From positions 1 to 64,000 of the forward strand of contig PNKY01000013.1 of NCBI GenBank assembly GCA_013822765.1: a stretch of DNA of 64,000 nucleotides. Reading direction: 5' to 3'. This document shows, piece by piece, positions 36,134 through 44,344 of the stretch (positions within the stretch are counted from its first letter, which is position 1; every line of letters begins with the position of its first letter). The notes below the pieces were generated by a model. It was not told the DNA's origin. It saw only the letters and a program-made list of their open reading frames with translations, and did no database searches. The position numbers and the translations under genes are program-made. The DNA comes from Rhodospirillum sp. Its GTDB lineage: Bacteria; Pseudomonadota; Alphaproteobacteria; Dongiales; Dongiaceae.

Positions 36134-37378
36134 ATGTCGCTCTCCCAAGCTGACCTTTCGACCGACCGGCCGCCGTTCTCGCACTGGATCCGGACCAGCA
36201 ACAACGTCACCCAGCAATTCCTGGCGATCGGCGGACAGCCCGACTTCGTAAGCCTCGCGGGCGGGCTGCCGGCATCGGAACTCTACCCGGTCGATGCAAT
36301 CAAGCTGGCATCGACGCGTGCCCTCGAGCGCTGGGGCAGCGCGGCCCTGGAATATGGCCCGGTCGAAGGGTTTCCGGCCCTGCGTGCCGCCATCGCGGAG
36401 CGCATGTCAAAGGAGCATCGGCACCGGTTCGGCATCGAGAACATCCTGCTGACAACCGGCGCCATGCAGGGGCTGGATCTCATCGGCAAGGTCCTGATCG
36501 ATCCCGGCGATCTGATCGTGGCGCAGTTCCCGACCTACCTCGGCGCGCTCGATGCCTGGCGCACGCGCCGGCCGAGCTACCGGAAGCTGGACTGGAATCT
36601 CGACGATCCCGATTTTCTCCTCTCCCTGCGCAAGGCCAAGTTCGTCTACACAGTTCCCAACTACTCCAACCCGACAGGCGCGCTCGTCCCGCAGAATGTG
36701 CGCGGCGGGTTGCTCTCGCGCGTGATCGAGGCGAATACGTGGCTGGTCGAGGACGATCCCTATCTGCCGCTACAGCTGACCGGCGCGGCGGGGCCAAGCA
36801 TTCTGGCCGCGGATGCGGCAACGCGTTCCGAGGGCGCGTATGACGGTCCTGTGATCTATCTCGGCACGCTCTCGAAAAGCGTGGCCCCGGGCCTGCGGGT
36901 CGGCTGGGTCGTGGCGGAACCCAAGATCATCCAGCTTCTCGCGCTCGCCAAGCAATGCTCCGACCTCAGCAGCAGCATGTTCAGCCAGGCCGTCGCCCTG
37001 GAGTTCCTGGAAAGCGGCGCGGAAGCCGAGATCATTCCGCGCACTGTTGCCTGCTACCGCGAGCGGCGCGACGCGCTCTGCGCCGCCGCGCAGGCGCTTC
37101 TGAGCGAATGGTTCGAATGGGAAGTTCCGCCCGGAGGCATGTTCCTGTGGGCCAAGGGGAGATCGCCCGCGTTCGATACCAACCAGCTCTACAGTTTCGC
37201 GCTGCGGGAGAAAGTAGCCTTCGTGCCGAGCAGCGTGTTCGACCCGGATGGCGCCTTGATCAATGCGATGCGCATCAACTTCACGCGCAACACGCCCGAT
37301 CGCCTCGAAGAGGGTGTCCGCAGGTTGCGCCGCGCGGTCGAACGCTATCTGTCCGAAGTATCCAACGGGGAGACGTAG
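36134..37378 (+). CDS. PLP-dependent aminotransferase, class I/II (2-aminoadipate/LysN-like)
   Basis: The 414-residue fold type I protein has 'FVSLAGGLPASELYPVDAI', 'LEYGPVEGFPALRAAIAERM', 'YTVPNYSNPTGALV' and the PLP Lys in 'YLGTLSKSVAPGLRVGW'. These are typical of the MocR-like and LysN aminotransferase group without the DNA-binding domain. It is the second aminotransferase of the region (the first is class III at 30293-31657). It probably removes the amino group of a pathway intermediate or its by-product. Confidence 0.9.
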   Translation: MSLSQADLSTDRPPFSHWIRTSNNVTQQFLAIGGQPDFVSLAGGLPASELYPVDAIKLASTRALERWGSAALEYGPVEGFPALRAAIAERMSKEHRHRFGIENILLTTGAMQGLDLIGKVLIDPGDLIVAQFPTYLGALDAWRTRRPSYRKLDWNLDDPDFLLSLRKAKFVYTVPNYSNPTGALVPQNVRGGLLSRVIEANTWLVEDDPYLPLQLTGAAGPSILAADAATRSEGAYDGPVIYLGTLSKSVAPGLRVGWVVAEPKIIQLLALAKQCSDLSSSMFSQAVALEFLESGAEAEIIPRTVACYRERRDALCAAAQALLSEWFEWEVPPGGMFLWAKGRSPAFDTNQLYSFALREKVAFVPSSVFDPDGALINAMRINFTRNTPDRLEEGVRRLRRAVERYLSEVSNGET

Positions 37379-37383
37379 TTCAA

Positions 37384-38052
37384 ATGCCAACACGGCTTGC
37401 TCGCCCAACTGCAACAAGAGTGCCAAAGGACGTCATCGACGCCTGGCGTACGGTGCCGAGCGCCGTTGCTGCGGACAAGTTGGGTGGCCGCTGTCATGCG
37501 GATGCACGGATTCGCCCGATCCGCCCCTTCGCGCCCGGTGCGACGCTGGTCGGAAGCGCTGTCACTGCCTGGTGCGAGCCGGCGGACTACGGGCCGGTCC
37601 ATCACGCGATCGCGGTTGGACAGCCAGGGGACGTGATCGTGGTGGCGGCCGACGGCCGGCCCGATGCCGCCATGATCGGTGAACTGCTGAGCGGCGCCGC
37701 GCGACGCAAAGGAATTGCGGGCGTCCTGGTCGATGGCGCCGTGCGCGACGTCAACACGCTTGCGCAATGGACCGATTTTCCGGTCTTCACGCGCTGGATC
37801 ACGCCGCGCGGGCCAAGCTCGATGGAGCGAGGCAGCGTCAACGATACGATCATCTTCGGCGGGATCACTGTATCGCCATACGATATCGTGATCGGCGATG
37901 ACGACGGCCTGGTGATCGTGCCACAGGCAATGTCGGAAGAGACGCTCAAGCTGTGCTTGGCTCATGTTGCGGCCGAGAAAGCATGGGAAGCCGCACTCAA
38001 TGCAGGCGCAACGACAATCGAGACATTCAACGTGCCTCATGCCGTTGCGTGA
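37384..38052 (+). CDS. RraA / HMG aldolase-like protein
   Basis: The start at 37384 is five bases after the aminotransferase stop and gives 222 residues. The RraA-fold motif 'GDVIVVAADGRPDAAMIGEL' and the metal/substrate motif 'GVLVDGAVRDVNTL' (Arg-Asp pair) are intact. Members cleave 4-hydroxy-4-methyl-2-oxoglutarate or oxaloacetate, and others act as RNase E regulators. In this operon an aldolase or oxaloacetate decarboxylase role is more likely. It is the last gene of the BKACE operon and converges on the MmgE/PrpD gene. Confidence 0.87.
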   Translation: MPTRLARPTATRVPKDVIDAWRTVPSAVAADKLGGRCHADARIRPIRPFAPGATLVGSAVTAWCEPADYGPVHHAIAVGQPGDVIVVAADGRPDAAMIGELLSGAARRKGIAGVLVDGAVRDVNTLAQWTDFPVFTRWITPRGPSSMERGSVNDTIIFGGITVSPYDIVIGDDDGLVIVPQAMSEETLKLCLAHVAAEKAWEAALNAGATTIETFNVPHAVA

Positions 38053-38117
38053 CTATTCCGGATGGACGGCCGGGGCGTGCTTCGTTGCCGGACGGCAGTT
38101 GATAGCAGGGAGGCGGG

Positions 38118-39473
38118 CTATAGTCTCCAAAGACGGCGAACATTCTCGCAGCTGGCAATCGCGAGCAAAGCATCAAAAATCCTTGGCGCCGCTGGCCCTG
38201 CCTCCGCAGTGAGCGCGTGGAATTTCTGCTGCAACTGGTCGGTGGAAAACGGAATGGCAGGACATCCCGGGAAATCGTCGATCGTTTCGGCGAAGTTTTT
38301 TCCGTTAGTTAGGGTGATGGTCATGTCGACGCCCCAGCCCTTGGCGTCGCGTTTCGGCTCCAGCACAATTCGTTCGGCGAGCGCGCCGATCCGTCGGTCG
38401 GTGAGCACGTCCTCTGTCAAATTGTGCGGATCTCCAAGGTCGCGATAGGCACTGATCGCCGTGCAATACGGCACGCTGTATTGCGCCTGCATGACATCGC
38501 GGGGCGATCGCTCGGTGTGGTGCGAAAGCACCTTTTCGCTGACGCCCATGCGGAGCGCGGCAATTTCATCGCCCTTGAATCCGTGCCGTTGCATCAAGCT
38601 GCGCAGCAAATACGCCGGGGCGTGTGCCGTGATGTGGATGGGGAACAGCTTCAGGCACAGGCTGGTGATCTTCCACTCGGTGCCGAGTCCGGCGGTGAGC
38701 AACGACGGATCGTTGTCGTCGGTCACGGCCTGCAGAAAGCCGTAGGTTCCGTCGAGCACGGTGTCCGGTCCATCGAAGCCGCCGGCGGCGAGTTGCGCTG
38801 CCAGAACGCCGCCCTCTGCGGCGCGTCCCATGTGCAGCCGTTTGACCATGCCGCCGCGTTCGGCGCGGCTGAAGGCGAGCAGGCCGCTGCCGAGCGACCC
38901 GGCAATGCCGAGGGCGTTGAGGAACTGGTCGCGCGAGAAGCCGAGCAGAGTGCCGCAGGCCACCGCCGCGCCGAAGGGACCGTTCAGGCCCGGCGCGTGG
39001 AATCCGCGCCGCTCCGGGCTATGCAGCGTCGAGGTGCCGATGCGGAACATGACCTCGCAGCCCGCGACGATGGCGCGGAGCAGGTCGCGGCCGGATGCAC
39101 CCAAGGCATAGGCCATGGCGAGGGCCGGCAGCGCGACCGTGGCGCCAGGATGCACGCCAGCGCTGGGGCGGCACAGGCTGTCCAACTCGAATGCATGTGC
39201 GCGCGTGCCCCAGACCAGCGCTGCATCGCGGATGCCGCTTGGCGTGTCACCGTCCGCGATGGGCAGCGGAAAGCTCTGTGGATCGAGGCCGGTCTGCGAC
39301 AGCGCGATCTTCGACCAGGCGAACCGGCCGCCGAACATGGCGCAGCCGACGGCGTCGACCAGGCAGTGGGTCGCCCGCTCGATCGCGGCCGGGGGAAGGT
39401 GCGGTGCGCTCAGACCTGCCGCGAATTCTGCGAGGATCGCTGCCGCCGGTGTCCCTTTGGCTGACTTGTTCAC
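38118..39473 (-). CDS. MmgE/PrpD family protein
   Basis: The 451-residue protein starts with GTG at 39473 after a ggaggag ribosome-binding site. MmgE/PrpD features are 'ATHCLVDAVGCAMFGGRF', 'FHAPGLNGPFGAAVACGTLL', 'MGRAAEGGVLAAQLAAGGF' and 'VTDDNDPSLLTAGLG'. The family includes 2-methylcitrate dehydratase (PrpD), aconitate decarboxylase and iminodisuccinate epimerase, so dehydration or isomerisation of a di- or tricarboxylate is likely. It is the last gene of a minus-strand trio with an AbrB-type protein and a class II aldolase. It is one of four PrpD paralogues in the window. Confidence 0.88.
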   Translation of the reverse strand: MNKSAKGTPAAAILAEFAAGLSAPHLPPAAIERATHCLVDAVGCAMFGGRFAWSKIALSQTGLDPQSFPLPIADGDTPSGIRDAALVWGTRAHAFELDSLCRPSAGVHPGATVALPALAMAYALGASGRDLLRAIVAGCEVMFRIGTSTLHSPERRGFHAPGLNGPFGAAVACGTLLGFSRDQFLNALGIAGSLGSGLLAFSRAERGGMVKRLHMGRAAEGGVLAAQLAAGGFDGPDTVLDGTYGFLQAVTDDNDPSLLTAGLGTEWKITSLCLKLFPIHITAHAPAYLLRSLMQRHGFKGDEIAALRMGVSEKVLSHHTERSPRDVMQAQYSVPYCTAISAYRDLGDPHNLTEDVLTDRRIGALAERIVLEPKRDAKGWGVDMTITLTNGKNFAETIDDFPGCPAIPFSTDQLQQKFHALTAEAGPAAPRIFDALLAIASCENVRRLWRL

Positions 39474-39495
39474 GTCGGATCTCCTCCAAGCCTTG

Positions 39496-40584
39496 TCATG
39501 GTTGGCCGTCGCCGGCTCGTTTGCCGATCAGCCGCTCCAACGTTGGCAGGTAGCCGATCGCCGTCAGCCCGCGCCAATAGTAGGTCGCGAGGCCGTTCAC
39601 CATCACGGCACGCACCACGTGGAAGGCGGTGATGAGCGCGACAGGCAGGTGCAGGATCTGCGCCGTTGCTGCCATCTCGGCGGTGCCGCCGGGCGAGGAG
39701 CTCAGGACGGCGACCGCGAAATCGATGTCCGCAATGTGATGGAGGGCGAGTGCATAAAGCGCCATCACCGCCACCATGAGCGCGATGATGAGGACGCCGA
39801 TCACGGCTACCAGGGGCAGTTTGCGCAGGGCGTCGCGCCGAAACCGCGTACCGATGTTGTAGCCGATCAGGATCTGGCCGACCGTGAAAATCATGGATGG
39901 CATGCGGCCCTGCGTGACATCGAAAGCGGTGAGGGATCCCGTGACGATGATTGCGCCGATCACCCAGGGATTGTTGAAGCGGGCGAGATGCGCGAGCCAC
40001 GCGCCGCCGAGGCTCGCCGCCAGGGTCAATGCCACCATGGCCAGTGGCAGATCGGGAATCGGCAGCGGCGCTTGGAAGAGGCCGTGCGCCACCATCAGCG
40101 GCGGGATCAACAGCACGATGAAGGCAACGCGCAGCGCCTGGATGAGCGCAATCGGCTCCATCCGCGCGCCAACGCTGGCGCCGATGTTGCCCATCTCGGA
40201 CAGGCCGCCGGGCAGCACGGCGAAGAAGGCGGTCTTGCCGTCGATGCGGGCGAAGCGCGCGAGCATCGTGCTGCTGGTCGCGGACACCAGGACCGAGAAC
40301 ACCGCGGTGAACAGCATCAGCGGCAGCCAGGCCACCAGCCCGGCGACCACCGCGCTGGTCATGCTGAGGCCGACGGTCGAACCGATGATGAGCTGGCCGC
40401 AGCGCCGGGCGGCGGTCGGAGCGGGCAAGGTGAGCCCGGCAATGCCGAGCGCGGCCGACGCGACCAACGGCCCGAGCACCCAGGCGAGAGGCAGGTGCAC
40501 ATGATGTGCGCCGTAGCCGAGCAGGCAGGCTGCCAGGTATCCGAGCACGAGGCGCGCGAGATAACCGGGCCACGATCCGGACAT
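39496..40584 (-). CDS. AbrB-family integral membrane protein (putative transporter)
   Basis: The 362-residue protein has about ten hydrophobic segments in two repeated halves, each with the AbrB-type motif: 'HLPLAWVLGPLVASAALGI' near residue 30 and 'VTGSLTAFDVTQGRMPSMIF' near 215. A 'LPGGLSEMGNIGA' turn is near 125, and a matching 'SPGGTAEMAATAQ' near 305. This family has often been mislabelled 'ammonia monooxygenase'. It is probably an organic-acid carrier or regulator. It stands between the aldolase and the PrpD gene. Confidence 0.85.
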   Translation of the reverse strand: MSGSWPGYLARLVLGYLAACLLGYGAHHVHLPLAWVLGPLVASAALGIAGLTLPAPTAARRCGQLIIGSTVGLSMTSAVVAGLVAWLPLMLFTAVFSVLVSATSSTMLARFARIDGKTAFFAVLPGGLSEMGNIGASVGARMEPIALIQALRVAFIVLLIPPLMVAHGLFQAPLPIPDLPLAMVALTLAASLGGAWLAHLARFNNPWVIGAIIVTGSLTAFDVTQGRMPSMIFTVGQILIGYNIGTRFRRDALRKLPLVAVIGVLIIALMVAVMALYALALHHIADIDFAVAVLSSSPGGTAEMAATAQILHLPVALITAFHVVRAVMVNGLATYYWRGLTAIGYLPTLERLIGKRAGDGQP

Positions 40585-40593
40585 GACCGCGCG

Positions 40594-41319
40594 TCACCCG
40601 TGACTATGGTGCGCGCACCCGGCGTGAGGACGCGCGCGATGCCGCCGGACGCAATAGTCGAAGGCCGCCTGCAGCGATTGGAGATTGTAGATGCGCTCGC
40701 GCTTGATGCGGGCCTCTTCGAGCGTGGTTGTCACCTTCGGGCCGCCGGCCTGTTCGGCCAGCATCTGTACCTTGCAGGCTTTCTCCAGCAGCACGGCGGT
40801 CATCACCGCCTCCTCGATCGAGCGGCCGGCGGTGACGATGCCATGGTTGCGCAACAGCAGCGCGTTGTGGCCGGCGAGGCAGGTCGCGACCGCCTGGCCA
40901 AGATCCGCGGTGACGATGAGATCGCTGGTGCGCTCGAACACCGGCAGCCCGTCGCAGAACATCGAACCCTCGTGACCGACAGAGAGCAGCTTGCGGCAGA
41001 GCGAGCTGAAGGCGACGGCGTGCGGCGGATGGGTGTGGACGACCGCTTTCACCTCTGGACGTGCGCGCATGATCTCGGTGTGGATGAACACTTCGATATG
41101 GCGCGCTCGTGTGCCGCTGGTGCGTTCGCCGTCCAGGTCGACCGCGATCACGTCGTCACAGCTCAGTTCCTCGAGCCCGATGCCGGCGGGCTTCATCAGC
41201 AGCCGGTCGGTGCGGGCAGGGTCGCGCACGGATACGTGTCCCCAGATCAGGTCGCCTTGCCCATCATCGGCCAGGACGTGGCACCCCTCGACCAGCTTGT
41301 CGGCAACTTTGTCGCTCAT
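40594..41319 (-). CDS. Class II aldolase/adducin-family protein
   Basis: The 241-residue protein has the zinc-binding 'AVVHTHPPHAVAFS' motif near residue 95, the N-terminal 'GDLIWGHVSVRDP', and a second His in 'LLRNHGIVTAGRSIEEAV' near 160. Members cleave sugar phosphates (fuculose, ribulose) or decarboxylate/isomerise hydroxy acids. Transcription with an AbrB-type protein and a PrpD protein, divergent from a GntR-TTT transporter unit, suggests catabolism of a hydroxylated di- or tricarboxylate. The substrate is not determinable. Confidence 0.88.
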   Translation of the reverse strand: MSDKVADKLVEGCHVLADDGQGDLIWGHVSVRDPARTDRLLMKPAGIGLEELSCDDVIAVDLDGERTSGTRARHIEVFIHTEIMRARPEVKAVVHTHPPHAVAFSSLCRKLLSVGHEGSMFCDGLPVFERTSDLIVTADLGQAVATCLAGHNALLLRNHGIVTAGRSIEEAVMTAVLLEKACKVQMLAEQAGGPKVTTTLEEARIKRERIYNLQSLQAAFDYCVRRHRARPHAGCAHHSHG

Positions 41320-41418
41320 GCGGGTGCCCTCGATCTGCGGTCTTTAATCCCAGAAATCATGCGTGGGTCCCTAGCTTGAGTGAGAGTATGAATATCCAAG
41401 TTATCTTGTTAAGTAAAC

Positions 41419-41428
41419 TGTTGACAAT
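41419..41428. promoter_or_regulatory. Candidate GntR operator/promoter element
   Basis: The 10-mer TGTTGACAAT lies 30 bp before the GntR start, in the 138-bp gap between the divergent aldolase and GntR genes. It also contains a -35-like TTGACA. The same 10-mer, reversed, forms part of the palindrome at 11904-11919 beside the other GntR gene. It may be an FCD-type half-site; a full palindrome is not evident here. Confidence 0.35.
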
Positions 41429-41457
41429 CTGCAGTCGGCAATGAACTATCCGGCCTC

Positions 41458-42192
41458 ATGAACGACGTGACGGTCAAGGCTCCGACCATTGCCCAGATGC
41501 GAGAGAACTCGCTCAGCGGTGTGGTGCGGCATGAAATCGAGCGGTTGATCCTGAGCGGCGAGTTGCCGACCGGCACTCGGGTTAATGAGAACGCCATCGC
41601 CCTGCGTCTCGGGGTGAGTCGCGGCCCGGTTCGCGAGGCGTGTCGCGCCCTGGTCGAACTCGGCCTCCTGGACCTCATCCCCAATCGCGGCGTGTTCGTG
41701 CGCCGGCTCGACCGCCACGACGTCGAGGAAGTCTATGACCTGCGCGCCGGCCTCACCGGACTCGCCGGTTCATTGCTGGCGGCGCGCGTGAGCGATGCGG
41801 AGATCGACCGGCTTCGCATGCTGGTCGCGGAGATGGACAAGGCTGCCGCCGCGGGCGACTTCCGCAGCTTCTACCCGGTCAACCTCGAATTCCATGATGT
41901 CATCCTGCAGCTGACCGGCAACAGCCGCCTGATCAAGAGCTATCGCGCGCTGGTCAAGGAGTTCCAGCTGTTCCGCACGCATGGCCTGGTGCAGAGCGAC
42001 GCGCTTCGCGAGTCCAACCAGGAGCATCACGCGATCCTCGCCGCGTTCGAACAGCGCGACGCGGACGCCGCGTATCACGCCAGCTTCCGCCATGTGCAGC
42101 ACGGCAAGCTGCGCATGTTCGCCGCGTTCGACAAGCTCACGCAGGCTGGCGGCGCGCGCGATGCAGAACCGAATCACCGGCCGATCGAGTGA
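41458..42192 (+). CDS. GntR-family regulator, FCD subfamily
   Basis: The 244-residue protein has a winged helix at about 18-85 ('HEIERLILSGELPTGTRVNE', 'LGVSRGPVREACRALVELGL') and an FCD domain at about 95-220 ('NLEFHDVILQLTGNSRLIK', 'NQEHHAILAAFEQRDADAAY') with metal-ligand His/Asp residues. It lies at the head of the TTT transporter genes and divergent from the aldolase operon. It probably represses both sides until an organic-acid ligand binds. Confidence 0.9.
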   Translation: MNDVTVKAPTIAQMRENSLSGVVRHEIERLILSGELPTGTRVNENAIALRLGVSRGPVREACRALVELGLLDLIPNRGVFVRRLDRHDVEEVYDLRAGLTGLAGSLLAARVSDAEIDRLRMLVAEMDKAAAAGDFRSFYPVNLEFHDVILQLTGNSRLIKSYRALVKEFQLFRTHGLVQSDALRESNQEHHAILAAFEQRDADAAYHASFRHVQHGKLRMFAAFDKLTQAGGARDAEPNHRPIE

Positions 42193-42297
42193 CTGATCGG
42201 CAGCGTGCCGGGGATGTCCCCGCGGCCGCCAAGAACCGGGCAAATCCGGCAAGAGAACGATCGCAACAAGCGACGCAACCAACTGGGAGAGATGAAA

Positions 42298-43275
42298 ATG
42301 TTCGTGAAAGCGGGCAGGTTGGCCACTATTACCTTGGCGGTCGGAGGCTTCGCGCTGGCGAGCTCCGCGTCCGCCCAGGATGTCAAATATCCCGTCGATA
42401 CCGTGACGCTGGTGACTCACTCGAGCCCGGGCGGCGGCAGCGACGTGTATCTGCGCGAAATGATCAAGTTCCTCGCCCCGGCGATGGGTACGGAATTCGC
42501 GGTCGAGAACGTGAAGGGCGGCAGCGGCGCGAAGGCGATCGCCAAGGTCGCGACTTCGCCCGCCGACGGCTCCATCTTCTATGCGGCGACGCCCACCTAC
42601 ATCAACATGTCGCTGCTATCGAAGCCGGAACACGGCCATGACTCTGTCGAGCCGGTGGTCGGCTTCTTCCTCGACCCGCAGGTCATCTATGTCCGCAAGG
42701 ACAGTCCGCTGACCTCGCTGGACCAGGTGATCGCCGAGGCGAAGGCCAAACCCGGCAAGCAGAAGTGGGGCACCGGCACGCCCGCAGCACTCGAGCGGCA
42801 AGCCCTGGAAGAGTTCAAGAAGCGCGCAGGCGTCGACGTCACCATCATCACCCATGACGGCGGCGGCGACATGATGATCAACGTGCTGAACGGCAGCCTC
42901 GATCTCGGTATTGGCGAGATACAGGAATTCCGCGGCCAGCTCGACGCGGGCGAAGTCCGGGTGATCGGCGTGTTCACGCCGGAGCGCCTGCCGGATTTCC
43001 CCGACGCCAAGACGGCGCGGGAAGTCGGCATCGACATGGTGGTGAACAAGTTCCGCGGCATCGTCGGCCCGAAGGGCCTGTCGCCGGAAGTCATCAAGGC
43101 CTGGGAAGTCGCCATTCCGAAGGTGATGGCCGATCCCGAATTCCAGAAGTGGTACCAGAACGCCAACTTGATCCCGGCTTTCATGCCGCATGACAAGTTC
43201 GTGCCCTTCGTTGCCGATTTCGTGAAGCAGCAGGAAGTCTTCTTCAAGGAATACGGCATTACCGAAGTGGAATAG
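42298..43275 (+). CDS. Tripartite tricarboxylate transporter (TTT) substrate-binding protein, TctC family
   Basis: Of two adjacent ATGs (42292 and 42298) I chose 42298, because the gggaga ribosome-binding site then has a seven-base spacing. The 325-residue protein has a Sec signal ending 'FALASSASAQD' and TctC motifs 'VTLVTHSSPGGGSDVYLRE' and 'VENVKGGSGAKAIAKVA'. It delivers an organic anion to the TctAB permease. TctC proteins have expanded greatly in proteobacteria, so the ligand cannot be read from sequence. Confidence 0.9.
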   Translation: MFVKAGRLATITLAVGGFALASSASAQDVKYPVDTVTLVTHSSPGGGSDVYLREMIKFLAPAMGTEFAVENVKGGSGAKAIAKVATSPADGSIFYAATPTYINMSLLSKPEHGHDSVEPVVGFFLDPQVIYVRKDSPLTSLDQVIAEAKAKPGKQKWGTGTPAALERQALEEFKKRAGVDVTIITHDGGGDMMINVLNGSLDLGIGEIQEFRGQLDAGEVRVIGVFTPERLPDFPDAKTAREVGIDMVVNKFRGIVGPKGLSPEVIKAWEVAIPKVMADPEFQKWYQNANLIPAFMPHDKFVPFVADFVKQQEVFFKEYGITEVE

Positions 43276-43280
43276 CTGCG

Positions 43281-43805
43281 ATGAAGATCCAAGGCGCATT
43301 CCGCAGGGATCTGATCGGCGGCGGCATCGCGCTGGCGCTGGCTGGACTCTACTGGAACGGGTCAACCCATATCCACAAGAGCTCGCTGATCGGGAAGGGC
43401 GTTGGCGCCGACGCCCTTCCGAAAGGCCTTGCGATCACCCTGGCGATCCTGGCGGTCATTCTGCTTGCGCAGAATATCCTGCAACGCCGCAAGGGGCCGC
43501 TGCCCAAAGATGCTGCGGCGAGTCCGGAAGAGCTGGCGGAGGCAAGGCACAAGCATCTGCGCGCCGCCGGCATGTTCTTGATCGGCCTGGGCTTCCTGAT
43601 CTTCGTCAACTGGATCGGCTATATCCCGGCCATCTTTGCCATGATCTGCGTCACCGCCGTCTACAACGGCCGGCCGATGTCCTGGCGCATTGCGGCGTTC
43701 GCCGCGCTGCTGACGGTGATTTTCTACGCCCTGTTCGATTTGGTCCTGAAGATCCCGATGCCGAGCGGCATCTGGCCCGAGGTCTGGCGATGGATCGCTG
43801 GATAA
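43281..43805 (+). CDS. TTT small membrane subunit, TctB family
   Basis: The 174-residue protein has four hydrophobic helices ('RDLIGGGIALALAGLYW', then three after residue 45) and the TctB pattern 'GADALPKGLAITLAILAVIL'. It accompanies the large TctA subunit. The gene is five bases after tctC. Unusually, a VOC-family gene and a terminator separate it from tctA. Confidence 0.88.
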   Translation: MKIQGAFRRDLIGGGIALALAGLYWNGSTHIHKSSLIGKGVGADALPKGLAITLAILAVILLAQNILQRRKGPLPKDAAASPEELAEARHKHLRAAGMFLIGLGFLIFVNWIGYIPAIFAMICVTAVYNGRPMSWRIAAFAALLTVIFYALFDLVLKIPMPSGIWPEVWRWIAG

Positions 43806-43867
43806 CGACCACCGTCCCGGCTTCGCCCGGGGATGTTTACGCGCAAGAAGCTAGGAGGAGTTGAGAG

Positions 43868-44248
43868 ATGAAGATCGCGCATTTGGCCATCAAGGTCGAC
43901 GACCTGGAGGCTGCTGGCGAATTCTACGAGAAGGTGTTCGGCTTTCGTGACGTGCGTCAGGGACAGAACCGGGACCACTATTCGCGTCACATGACCGACG
44001 GCAACATCGACATCGCGTTGCTGAAATACGATGCGGGCTCGCAGACCAAGGAGGCCTTGGCCCTGGGCGGCAAGACCGGCATCCATCATTTCGGCTTCGA
44101 GGTCGACAGCGTCGACGACTTTGCCAAGGAACTGACGAGCCGCGGGCTGGAAGTGATCAGCAATCCGGGCGTCATTCCGCTCAAGTTCAAGGTGCCCGGC
44201 GGTGGCGTGGCCGAAGTCGCGCCGCGCAAGCACTTCAAAATAGACTAG
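43868..44248 (+). CDS. VOC-family (glyoxalase/dioxygenase superfamily) protein
   Basis: The 126-residue protein is one VOC module pair: 'MKIAHLAIKVDDLEAAGEFY' with the first metal His, then 'GIHHFGFEVDSVDDFAKEL' and 'GGGVAEVAPRKHF'. It is of the lactoylglutathione lyase/methylmalonyl-CoA epimerase type. A strong aggagg site precedes the ATG. It lies inside a transporter operon, so it may act on the imported acid. It has an intrinsic terminator right after its stop. Confidence 0.85.
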   Translation: MKIAHLAIKVDDLEAAGEFYEKVFGFRDVRQGQNRDHYSRHMTDGNIDIALLKYDAGSQTKEALALGGKTGIHHFGFEVDSVDDFAKELTSRGLEVISNPGVIPLKFKVPGGGVAEVAPRKHFKID

Positions 44249-44254
44249 CCAACT

Positions 44255-44289
44255 AGGGCCCCGCCGGAAAACGGCGCCGGGCCCTTTTT
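44255..44289 (+). terminator. Intrinsic terminator after the VOC gene, before tctA
   Basis: The stem pairs AGGGCCC-CGCCG with CGGCG-CC-GGGCCCT (12 bp, a two-base bulge) around a GAAAA loop and is followed by five T residues (44285-44289). It begins seven bases after the VOC stop codon. Since tctA continues in the same direction, it may be a partial terminator that lowers tctA expression relative to tctC and tctB. Confidence 0.8.
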
Positions 44290-44344
44290 ATGTGTCGACC
44301 TGGCGAAGGTCGATGCTCCAAAGAAACGCTCTGGGACGAGAACG

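Noticed and set aside
38053..38117. Terminator between the convergent RraA and MmgE/PrpD genes
   Set aside because: No stem with a following T-run is visible on either strand.
39496..40584. Ammonia monooxygenase
   Set aside because: That label is a historic misannotation of AbrB-type membrane proteins; no Cu-binding motif or amoB/C partner is present.
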